From the NCBI GenBank assembly GCA_903813345.2, contig CAIIXF020000009.1:35519759-35583758 (forward strand): a stretch of 64,000 bases of DNA. The letters run 5' to 3'. The notes beneath the pieces are model-generated. The model ran no database searches. It was given only the letters and a program-made list of their open reading frames with translations, and was not told the origin of the DNA. The translations under genes and the position numbers were made by a program. Positions 1-11,900 of the stretch are shown piece by piece (position 1 is the first letter of the stretch; each line of letters starts with the position of its first letter). Source of the stretch: Owenia fusiformis (taxonomy: Eukaryota; Annelida; Polychaeta; Sabellida; Oweniidae).

Positions 1-147
1 TAGATAATTTCACAATATGACACAAATGGTATATCACATCAGATGTACAAATATGAAGTTGCCATGTCATATTTCCATTAAAAGATTATACACTCTTATT
101 GTAGTATCAGGCCATGTCACTAGACATACCAAACGGTATCGAACAAA

Positions 148-224
148 GGCGGTGAGATTCAAACCCACGCCTCAATGAGACTGGTCCCTAAAACCAGCGC
201 CTTAGACCACTCGGCCATCCTACC
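148..224 (-). pseudogene. tRNA-Leu(UAG) pseudogene
   Basis: On the minus strand this matches the tRNA-Leu(UAG) copies of the window but is about 3 bases shorter at the 3' end. It has substitutions in the acceptor stem, D arm and T loop (TTTGAAT in place of TTCGAAT), which break the B box. A near twin lies at 30877-30953, so the damage predates a segmental duplication. Confidence 0.8.
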
Positions 225-293
225 GGATAGGTTCATTGAAAATCAGTTAAATACTACAGCATAGAAAACCAAACGGTATCGTACAAAAGGTAT

Positions 294-373
294 GGCAGCG
301 GTGGGATTCGAACCCACGCCTCAATGAGACTGGTGCCTAAAACCAGCGCCTTAGACCACCCGGCCACGCTACC
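294..373 (-). tRNA. tRNA-Leu, anticodon UAG
   Basis: The minus strand reads as an 80-base type II (long variable arm) tRNA. It has acceptor stem GGTAGCG/CGCTGCC, anticodon loop TTTAGGC (anticodon TAG), variable arm CTCATTGAG and T arm GTGGGTTCGAATCCCAC. The D arm differs slightly from the other copies (GCCGGGTGG). A T4 stretch follows on the minus strand as a Pol III terminator. There is no intron and no encoded CCA. Confidence 0.93.
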
Positions 374-1037
374 TGATAGATACAGAAAATATGAGTCCAA
401 ATGAAAGAAAAAGTGACTCCTGACCAAAATAAATGGAGTTTTCTAACGTTCAGAACTTTGGTTCATCGCGTGCATTGCATCATTGAACTTTCACATATTC
501 AAAACTCTGATTTATATCATAAGCCAAGGACCATTTTGACATTATATCCTAACATACAGTTTATACTCGGTAAAAATGATTTATTTGTACAATTGGAATC
601 CTTTTAAATGGTATTAGAACAGTATTTCAGGCCTAAAATGCAAAGTGCAAACCTTTTATCTGTAGGCTCAGTCAATTTGCTAAAGATAAAGTGATACATC
701 CCACTTACTTCCATCTTTGCATATACCTCGAATATCTAAGGTAATCAAAAAACGATAAATTACTGAATTCGAAATACTATGGCAGTTAACTTTAAATTTG
801 AGGGTTCGCATTTTTTGGTCAAGATTTTTTTTGGGGGGGGTCCTCAGAACCCCCTCTCCCTACGGCCCAACTCAAGGTGACAATTTGACTCTATAGATTG
901 AAACTTATGCTTTCGAAACATAATAACTAAAATAAAATAAAAGTAAACGGAAATGGCTACTTTGTTGGATTGCCAGCGCCAAACAGACCGACAGATGGAA
1001 TGATGTATACGCGCGCGGTAAGCTTAGTAAAACGTAT
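374..1037. other. spacer, no gene seen
   Basis: AT-rich DNA between two tRNA genes. A purine/pyrimidine-rich stretch near 825-865 looks like an eroded end of a TIR element. Positions 950-1010 resemble 15946-16000 elsewhere in the window, which marks this as part of the duplicated unit. Confidence 0.5.
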
Positions 1038-1118
1038 GGCAGCGGTGGGATTCGAACCCACGCCTCCGAAGAGACTGGTGCCTTAAACCAGCGCCTTAGA
1101 CCGCTCGGCCACGCTACC
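1038..1118 (-). tRNA. tRNA-Leu, anticodon AAG
   Basis: 81-base tRNA-Leu with anticodon loop TTAAGGC (anticodon AAG), variable arm TCTCTTCGGAG and intact T arm GTGGGTTCGAATCCCAC. Outside the anticodon stem it is almost the same as the vertebrate tRNA-Leu(AAG) consensus. A T4 run lies just downstream on the minus strand. Confidence 0.95.
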
Positions 1119-1951
1119 CGTTGATATCACAACAATTGTATGGTTATTCCAATGGTAAATTAGTGAAGAACATGTTCAAAACTATATTGTAGAAAGAAAC
1201 ACATATAAGCAATGTTACATAAATATGTTATTTCAATGATTTTATTTCTTTTGATTTCGTTTTTCGCTTTTTGGACCGCCTTTGTATGAGGCCATCTACC
1301 TGTTCACACTACCCTACCACGTGACCACATTTAAAAATGATACAGGGTACGGTTAAGTTGCAAATGGAGCGGGTATTCTCTATCTTTGTCCATTGGGCTT
1401 TTCTGGTAATAATACGTTGCAAACTGCTCAATGAATCTATACAATGTATAGTAGAACACTTAGAATATGTGTAAAATCTAGTATACATTCAGAACTATGG
1501 AAATAAACAAACGTCCTCCATTTGCAACTTCCCTGTAGCCTGTACTTCTTTTAAAGGAATACAGGATACAGTATGGGGGTATAGTAGTGTGTGTTACGAG
1601 TGCTTAATTTACGCTAGTGTTTATCATTTCAATAGAGATATGAATCATAGTGACATGATTATATTAAATAAGCATTGATTGAGAAGCTTTGCTCTTTTTA
1701 TAAATAATGTAACTCACATTACACTTTCTATTGTTATATTTTCCTTTTTTGTCTGAAATATTGTTAATTATGTAACAAAGTACAAAGTAAATTCAAAAAT
1801 TAAGACTGCATGTATTTTCATTAAGTCCATCAAGTTAATTTTGACAGCAGCATGTGATTGCTGTCGCTGTTGTTTGCATTTGTTAATAAATATACGAAAA
1901 TCATTACCATTTATCCATTTCCTGTCAAATTCACAGGCAACATGTGTTTTT
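1119..1951. other. spacer, no gene seen
   Basis: No coding or RNA signal. Positions 1630-1930 recur near 36550-36830 and 47950-48300, so this is duplicated spacer that normally follows a tRNA-Leu(UAG) copy. Confidence 0.5.
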
Positions 1952-1990
1952 GGAAGCTGTGGAATTTGAACCCATGCGTCCTAAGAGACT
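1952..1990 (-). pseudogene. tRNA-Leu relic (3' half)
   Basis: A stretch resembling the T arm and variable region of the tRNA-Leu copies, with several substitutions and no recognisable 5' half. Equivalent relics stand at the same place in other units (36835-36916, 48334-48358 with 50395-50426). Confidence 0.6.
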
Positions 1991-2919
1991 GCATGGTACG
2001 TGATTTGACGTGATCATGTGTTCGGAATGAAATGAAACATCTATCCGAACCTCATTGGAACAAAACGACATAAACACAACGTCTTTAGGTCTCTCAATAT
2101 TGTAATTGTACAAAGGAAAGTATGGTTGATTTCAAAAAGTATCTTGTTAATGAAAAAAAAGGTTTGTCTTAATTTTTTTTGTTTTAAGTTTTCGCATTCT
2201 TTTTGTAAAATCAACCAACATTTCCTTTGTATAACTATATAATATTGAGAGGTCTAAGAAAATGTTGTATATGCCATTTTGTTCAAACGAGGTTCTGAAA
2301 GACATTTTATTTCATTCTCAAGAATTGGTAGAAAGGAACAAAAAAAATTGCACTAAAAAAATGTTAACAAACACAGTTATATAAAATATATATAAATAAT
2401 GTTTGCAATAAATTGTTGCCAATCGGTCAACATTACATAAAGGACCGTGTCTTTTTACAGAATGTTTTCAATAATTGGTTTAAGAGAAAAACATTGTTGA
2501 ATTCAGTTCACCATATCGATACTTATCCTTTTAGACCTTACTCTACAACATGCAAAATGCAAAAACGTATTGAAATCGTATTAATACACTTTTTGTTAAT
2601 GCCCCCTTGGAACTTTCCAATATTCCCTGCCTTCCTTTAATTTTGAGTAGCGAAAGGTCAAGGTGTTTATTTGAAAGGCCTATTGTTCTTAATCAATTTA
2701 CAGTACAGGTAAAGTATCATAATATGTTCTTTCCAGGATGGTCACTTTGTCCACCATATTGGGATTGCTTGCATTATAACATCGATTTCTGAGTAGAAAC
2801 TCCATCAAGTCCATTATTGTAAATCTCTCGTTCATTGTGGAATCAACCCTCAGTTATATAGATCATGATCAACTACTGCAGATGATTACAATTCCCATTA
2901 TGAGCATGAAGAATTCATT
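1991..2919. other. 3' flank of the tail cassette, no gene seen
   Basis: Repeated, with small changes, downstream of the other tail cassettes (near 19640-20000, 28490-28770 and 44290-44640). Short open frames here do not persist between the copies, so I do not call them genes. Confidence 0.5.
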
Positions 2920-2925
2920 TTTATT
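2920..2925 (-). promoter_or_regulatory. AATAAA polyadenylation signal next to the stop codon
   Basis: The minus strand carries AATAAA directly after the TGA stop at 2928-2926. Its position so close to the stop suggests a very short 3' UTR, or that a later signal is used. Confidence 0.35.
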
Positions 2926-5900
2926 TCATGTTTTGATATATAGTAGCTGCAGTAGCTTTGGTTGAAATATATTGTCCTGGAACAACAAAATCAAATATTT
3001 GGAGAATATGAACATCATAAAATTCAGTTGCATATATATCCGTATGAATTTTTATATAATACGTCAATAAATCCAAATTTCTTTTAATATTTGAAGATCT
3101 TCTAAGAAATATCACTCAAAATTGTTGTAAGAAAAAGTCTGACCAGCTATACACCTTAATGACTCGCAACAGAAATCATGATCTCATAAGGATGGTATGA
3201 CTCCACCAATAACTTACGTCTTGTGATACGATTGGACATATTATGGCGCTCTGTACAATCTCCATAGCTCTGACAACATTTTCAGTAGTTTTAGTTGAAA
3301 TATCTTGTCCTGGAACAACAAAATCAAACATTTGGAGAATATGATCATCATAAATTTCAGTTGCATATATATTTGTATGAATTTTTATATAAAACAATAA
3401 CTCCCAATTTCTTTTAATTTATGAAGATCTCCTAAGAAATATCACTCAAAAAAGGTCAGACCAGCTATACACCTTAATGAATCGCAACAGAAGTCATGAT
3501 CTCATAAGGATGGTATGACTCCACCAATAACTTACGTCTTGTGATACGATTGGCCATTTTATGGCCCTCTGTAGAATCTCAATAGCTTTGTCAATCTTTT
3601 TCTGGTCAATCATTGCCTACAAGAAACAGAATTCATCACAAAAATCTGACGTATTCACGGGAAATTTCTAAGGAAACCAAAGCCATGTGACACCGTGTGG
3701 TAAATGTATTTTACATTATCATTACCCTGGTATCATCGGGGCATACCCACACGGTATGATGGCTACGCAAGGGGCTATATTATCTTGGATTCTGCCCGTT
3801 TTATAAATTTCTGCCTCCTTGTCTTATTGGTCTTTTGACTAAACTTGATGTCTGTTAGAGATTTAAAAATGGCATCTTCTGAAAATGATGATCGCCTTTT
3901 TACGATTTCTGATAGTGACAATTAGAATTCTGTACCTTTGCTAAGTAGAATGCATTTTCCTTCCATTGTGGCCATATTTCATTAGCTTTGAGGAGGTCTT
4001 CAACTCCTTCAGGGACAGTTGCTGTTGGTGGTGTCGCGAAAAATGTCGCTGCAAGTTTCCTCTGCATCCAGTTAAGGGACGCCACCTATAAAAATCAAAG
4101 CGTTCAATAAGTTACTTTTTTGCTGTTTGACTGTATTAGACACATTGATCTATATATTTCATACGAGAGCAACATTTAAAACTTCTTGTAGAGTTATGTA
4201 ACATTAAGTGGATGTTAAAGCTAGTGGGGTGAAAATATATTTATTTGACACCCTGTACAAAATAAATGAATTATATCACACCACATTAAAGCATACGATA
4301 ACGTTCATGTGAAACTATAAACACTAATAGGGAGGTAAAGCTACACGTAAGCGTTCTAAGCGAACTTAACGTGAACGTGTGATATTACGACTCATGCAAT
4401 CACCGTCCTTCTCTCAATTGAATTTTTCTTGTACCGATATACTCAATCGGGCAAATAAATACGACGAAAGGAAGAACTGAAGTCTAGAGATGCTACACTT
4501 TCAAGGCAAGTACATATGGTTGGCCTATTAGTATAAAGAATACATGCGTTGTTTACGGGTGTGTAGGCGTTAATTACGCCCGTGTAGGCGTTAATTACGC
4601 CCGTCAAAGCGTTAATTACGCCCGTTAAGAAGTGAATTCTATACGCGTTAAAACAAATACAGGCGTAAACTAACGGCGTTAAAATGTTCAATAGCGGGCG
4701 TCAAGACAGTATCTAACACCCGTTGAAAAACATCTATACGCCCGTCGAGTTCATTTTAGCGCCGTGAATTATGAACCAATCAGCATCTTGCTTACATGAT
4801 GATACGATGCATTATAGCTAAAAGTACAACTCCGAGATCCTTGTGCAAGTTAATAACATACTCATGATTGTGCCAGGAACAACTGTTGCAATTGGAGGCA
4901 TATGAAATATTATTTCTTTTCTGGGTGTCTCGGTGCACTATTTCTGCAAATGTGAAAGATGTACATCGTATATTAAATGAGTTATGTATTCCTGGAAATA
5001 ACATGTGACATATAAAGACGGCTGCATAAAGATTCCAAAAAGTACACTCCCCTCCATAAGTTTGGCAACCTTTTTTCCCCCATTGAACTACGTGTTAAAG
5101 CCTCTTTACCTTTGACTTTTTATTTACTTAACCTGCGATGAAAATACTTATACTATTGATGGAAACGTAATTTGACTTTAATTCCAATACCTCCAAATTT
5201 TCTCAATTTTTTTCCTCAATTACAGTAGGTCGAAGATTGATGATGAATTTGATAAATTTTTGAAAATCGACATTTCCATGTTAACCAATGGGAAATGGTA
5301 GGTTTGCCGCAAGTCATATGACAGAATATCCATCCATCCGAGTCCTTGCAAAAAATACGAGTTAGTCAGGTAATTTAATTTGCTTACTTTATTTAACAAA
5401 AAATTGATATGTTTCTTCAGGTTCAACAAAGTTATAGGGCTTTAAAGTCAAAATTGTTTTTCAAAAAAACTCTCCCATTGAAATAACACAGGAGGCGAAA
5501 ATTCTTTTCAAAAATGACTTTGAAGCGCTGTAACTTTAATATTCATCAAATAAACTAAACACTTAGTGTTCAAAAAAGTTAGACAATTCAATTTTCTATA
5601 TGAAAATATTTTTTGCTGAATCTTTTACTGAAAAGATATCCTGATTTCTGATTTGCCCCGAACCCTCCATTTCCCATTGGATTACATGGGAATGACGATT
5701 TTCAAAAATTCACCAAATTTATCATCAATTTTCGACCTATTGTAATTGAGGAAAAAAATTGAGAAAATTTGGAGGTATTGGAAATAAAGTCAAGTTACGT
5801 TTCCATTAATATTATAAGTTATTTCATCGCCGGTCAAGTAAATAAAAATTCAAACGTAAAGAGGCTTTAACACGTAATTCAATGGAGAAAAAAGGTTGCC

Positions 5901-8900
5901 AAACTTATGGAGGGGAGTGTACACATCTCCCTAACACCAAATTTGAACATATGTTGGCTAGGTATACTAGGTATATAGGCTCATTTGACATTTTCAGTAC
6001 GTTTTCAAAAAATGCCAGATCTGCAGGATATAGTCTAGAGTCAATTTGCAGTTGATCAGATACTATAATTCTAGTATCTGGACACATCCTTTAGAGGGAT
6101 ACACTAGCGATCTGACTGTATAATGAGACTGTAAGCTGCAATGCGTGTGAGCTTAATAAGTCCCTACCTAGCCTACCTCTGAAGCCGATGCCTAGATTGG
6201 AGAATTATCCAAAAATCATCGTATTTAGAAACCAAACATGTATACCTTCTCAAAATATTCTGCAATTTTGTCGTTTCTACAATGGGTGTTGATAACTGCC
6301 AACACAGTACATGTCTTTTCAATTTGCCTTTTAATATGATTTACTAAAAAATGAATACTTCTTTGGTTAAATCTAGTTCAATCTTGAACGAATATTATTA
6401 AGGACCTCAATGCAACACACTAAAATGTAAGCAGGCTTCTGATTGTTGTTTACTAGCGCAAGTATCTCGGAGTTGCTCTTTTAGCAAGGATGCATTAAAT
6501 CATCGTGTAAGTAAGGTTCTGATTGGTTCATAATTTACGGCGCTAAAAATAAACTCCACTGGCGTGAAGATGTTTCTCAGCGCGTGTAAAATAACAGTCT
6601 TAACGCCCGTAATTAATAATTTCAACGCCGTAAGTTCACGCCTGTAAATGTATTCTGAACGCCCGTAGAATTTACTTCTTCACGGGCGTAATTTACGCCT
6701 ACACAGGCGTAATTTTTCGTCAGCACGGGCGTAATTTTACATCTACACGAGCGTAATTAACGCCTACACACCCGTAAACTATGGTTGGCCTATTAGTATA
6801 AAGAATGCATGCGTTGTTTACGGGTGTGTAGGCGTTAATTACGCTCGTGTAGATGTAAAATTACGCCCGTGCTGACGAAAAATTACGCCTGTGTAGGCGT
6901 AAATTACGCCCGTGAAGAAGTAAATTCTACGGGCGTTCAGAATACATTTACAGGCGTGAACTTACGGCGTTAAAATTATTAATTACGGGCGTTAAGACAG
7001 TTATTTTACACGCGCTGAGAAACATCTTCACGCCCGTCGAGTTCATTTTAGCGCCGTGAATTATGAACCAATCAGCATCTTGCTTACATGATGATACGAT
7101 GCATTATAGCTAAAAGTACAACTCCAAGATCCTTGTGCAAGTTAATAACATACTCATGATTGTGCCAGGAACAACTGTTGCAATTGGAGGCATATGAAAT
7201 ATTATTTCTTTTCTGGGTATCTCGGTGCACTATTTGTGCAAATGTGAAAGATTTACATCGTATATTAAATGAGTTATGTATTCCTGGAAATAACATGTGA
7301 CATATTAAGACGGCTGCATAAAGATTCCAAAAAGTACACATCTCCCTAACACCAAATTTGAACATATGTTGGCTAGGTATATAGGCTCATTTGACATTTT
7401 CAGTACATTTTCAAAGAATGCCAGATCTGCAGGATATAGTCTAGAGTCAATTTGCAGTTGATCAGATACTATAATTCTAGTATCTGGACACATCCTTTAG
7501 AGGGATACATTAGCGATCTGACTGTATAATGAGACTGTAAGCTGCAATGCGTGTGAGCTTAATAAGTCCCTACCTAGCCTACCTCTGAAGCCGACGCCTA
7601 GATTGGAGAATTATCCAAAAATCATCGTATTTAGAAACCAAACATGTATACCTTCTCAAAATACTCTGCAATTTTGTCGTTTCTACAATGGGTGTTGATA
7701 ACTGCCAACACAGTACATGTCTCTTCAATTTGCCTTTTAATATAATTTGCTCTAAAAAATGAATACTTCTTTGGTTAAATCTAGTTCAATCTTGAACGAA
7801 TATTTAAGGACCTCAATGCAATACACTAAAATGTAAGCAGGCTTCTGATTGTTGTTTACTAGCGCAAGTATCTCAGAGTTGCTCTTTTAGCAAGGATGCA
7901 TTAAATCATCATGTAAGTAAGGTTCTGATTGGTTCATAATTTACGGCGCTAAAAATAAACTCCACGGGCGCGAAGATGTTTCTCAGCGCGTGTAAAATAA
8001 CAGTCTTAACGCCCGTAATTAATAATTTTAACGCCGTAAGTTCACTCCTGTAAATGTATTCTGAACGCCCGTAGAATTTACTTCTTCACGGGCGTAATTT
8101 ACGCCTACACAGGCGTAATTTTTCGTCAGCACGGGCGTAATTTTACATCTACACGAGCGTAATTAACGCCTACACACCCGTAAACAACGCATGCATTCTT
8201 TATACTAATAGGCCAACCATAGTAAACAACGCATGCATTCTTTATACTAATAGGCCAACCATAAGTACAATTTAAATACGTGTAGTTACAACCTCCAAAT
8301 TACCTCAAGGCACCATCGTCCTCTCAGATAATACGCCACTGGGTCATCAGGATTCAGAGAAATAGCCTTGTCAATTCGTTCCTACAAACATGAGAAACAC
8401 GTACATGAAAATGAACGAAATATAGTATTATATCTTAAAACGTTTTTTTTAAATATATTTGGATGATCATGGCTGGTCAGTGATCATATAACCCAACTAG
8501 AAAGGTATTTGAATCTTACTACTCTCTATTGTTATAGTAAAGATCGAATGAGAAAAAATACAGGGTGGGCCAAAAAAGTTCTTTTTTTTTATTTCGATAT
8601 TACTTTTTTGAAAATTCATGGATTTCAATAAAATTTTGGCAAGATATGTAGAAATCAATCTTACAATTGTTCCTGAAGTAGCATAAATCTACTATCTTGG
8701 ATATGAGTTAAACTAGAACATGTAAATAGCTCAACTGGCGGAGTCTCCACAAATGGGAGGGCATGTCACTTATTTTTGTCTTACTTCATGTTAATTTCCA
8801 ATTTATAACTCATAACTTATATCATGAGCTCTTAAGAGGAAGCCCATGACAAAATCGCATGGAATTTAAGCCATCTGAAAATGTGTGATGTAAATTTTTT

Positions 8901-11900
8901 TATTTGTCTGTGATATATTGAAAGTAATACACTTTGCATTCGTTTGACTTCACTTCTTAAAAGAAAGCTTCGTCTTCTGTAGTTAGACTGTACTGTACTA
9001 GACTCTGCACGCAGGTAAAGTAACAATGCGTTGATTACGACACGTTGAAGTAAATATGACGATTAAAAAATATTGGCAGCGGTGGGATTCGAACCCACGC
9101 CTCCGAAGAGACTGGTGCCTTAAACCAGCGCCTTAGACCGCTCGGCCACGCTACCTTCCGTACTGCGATAATTAAACACTATTATAAGTAAAGGCAAGTA
9201 AGGTAATGACAACTTTTTTGGCAAACATCTTTCGCTCACATTGTACCTTGGACATGTCAAGTCTTTGGGTATATGATTTGCAATCGTCTTATTTTAAATT
9301 AGATAAAACCTTTCAACTGGCTTTAGAACTTTGAACAAACACTACATTGAAGATTTTCATAGTTGGTTTGGGCGCTGGTTTTAGGCACCATTCCATTCTC
9401 AAAACAAGCAGCTTTTATCATATTGCATCATTATTAATTAGTTCAACAAGTTAAACCCAATACCACGGCTTTCATTTATTAATCTGAATGTTCTTGTTGC
9501 CGTGGTTGGGTTTAACTTCCGTGCTATGCTTTCATTTGTTGCAAATTCTCACAATCAGTTATGAATTAAACGCGCATGAAATTCCATGCGCTACCATAGG
9601 CCACTATTAAATTTTTTGCATCAAGGGCCGAATAGGCACGGACGTTAAACCTAGGGCGGGCCACAAGATATGTCAGATAAGAAATAAGGCCCAGACTAGG
9701 TTTAACTTGTTGAACTACATTATTAATATGCAATGATCTAAATCAACTTTATTCTCATGTGAATTTTTTGTACGAAACACTGGTTCATAGTCCTTGGATG
9801 GTAAGTGGGCAGTCAAAATGTTCAGATCAGTGAATTAGTTGATAAAAATCAATGGCAGCGGTGGGATTCGAACCCACGCCTCAATGAGACTGGTGCCTAA
9901 AACCAGCGCCTTAGACCGCTCGGCCACGCTACCCCATGACATAACGTGTATTGTTTATTCGAAACGAAAGGATGATTCATCGTGCTAATTGATAAGCACA
10001 GCGATTGATATTTGAGATACTTTACCTATACACTACCTATATTACACCCAGAGAAGTGATATCTTTTTAATTGTTATAATGTCAATTATAGCACAGCACA
10101 AAGTTTATTTGAAAAATGAAACTTATTATATTTTCATTAAATCCATGAGAACGATTCATCAAGTTAGTAATTAGTAACAGCAGGTGATTATTTTCGGCTT
10201 TGTTTGTTTGCATTTGTTAATAGATATATTAAATCATTGCCATCTATCATTGTATCAAAAAGTAACTTTCGCCATACACTTCATACACTGTCAAAGGCAT
10301 CGTGTTTTTAAATATATAAGCACTAGTGCCAAAATAAAGAAAAAGCATACTCTAAGTGCATACCAATTAAGAAAAACAAACCCCATATAGCCCAAAACCA
10401 TGATCTAACGTGAAAAGAAACAATGTCTAATACCCCCTTTCCCCCACCATTCAAGAATCAATATCACAATCCAAGACCAGAAGACCAAGGGACATTTCAT
10501 TCATACTGAAGTCATTACAATACATGTTGAAGAAAAAATTAGAAATTGATAGCCAATTGATAGCCAATACTCATAACCTCAAAAATTGTTGTAGATACAA
10601 GTACTCATACAAGATAGAGCATTCAGTCTCAAATGATGTGGGATAGATAAAATCCAGTCTCCAAGTCCATAGTCGTTTCAAAGGGTCAACATCCATTCAC
10701 AAAAGCCGTCGCCATAATCCAAGTATTTTGGCAGCTGCCGATCATTCGAACCCATGCCTCCTAAAGCATTGCCGAAAACCGGACACACTTCCTCCCATAC
10801 ATACATACCTAATATTTCTTAAAATTCGAATCATGGACAAATGATCAGTTATCTTAGCGTTTTGAACATTTAGCAATGAGAATACTTTTTGTGGTGTCGG
10901 GTAATCTTTTATTTGTATTTTGTGGGATACAAGTCCTAAATATCTAGACTTACTTATTGAAATAATTAATGATGGAATGTGTTTGAATATGAATGTTACA
11001 TAAAACATTTAATTAGATATTGCTCTAAAAAATCATAAGATGGTTTAAAATAATTGCTGCATTGTGTATTTCGATTGGTAAGAAAGCATTCAATATGCAA
11101 TTATGCATGTTTTGTTCTAGAAAGCAGCCAACGGTCAATGTGCATGTTTTGTTTCAGAAAGCAGTCAACGGTCAATGTTCATGTTTTGTTTCAGAAAGCA
11201 GTCAACGGTCAATGTTCATGTTTTGTTTCAGAAAGCAGTCAACGGTCAATGTGCATATTTTGTTCCAGAAAGCAGTCAATGGTCAATGTGCATGTTTTGT
11301 TTCAGAAAGCAGTCAACGGTCAATGTGCATGTTTTGTTTCAGAAAGCAGTCAACGGTCAATGTGCATGTTTTGTTTCAGAAAGCAGTCAACGGTCAATGT
11401 GCATGTTTTGTTCCAGAAAGCAGTCAACAGTCAATATGCATGTTTTGTTTCAGAAAGCAGTCAACGGTCAATTATGCATGTTTTGTTCCAGAAAGCAGCC
11501 AACAGTCAATATGCATGTTTTGTTTCAGAAAGCAGTCAACGGTCAATGTGCATGTTTTGTTTCAGAAAGCAGTCAACGGTCAATATGCATGTTTTGTTTC
11601 AGAAAGCAGTCATCGGTCAATATGCATGTTTTGTTCCAGAAAGCAGCCAACAGTCAATATGCATGTTTTGTTCCAGAAAGCAGTCAACAGTCAATATGCA
11701 TGTTTTGTTTCAGAAAGCAGTCAACGGTCAATTATGCATGTTTTGTTCCAGAAAGCAGCCAACAGTCAATATGCATGTTTTGTTTCAGAAAGCAGTCAAC
11801 GGTCAATTTGTGCATGTTTTGTTTCAGAAAGCAGTCAACGGTCAATATGCATGTTTTGTTTCAGAAAGCAGTCATCGGTCAATATGCATGTTTTGTTTCA

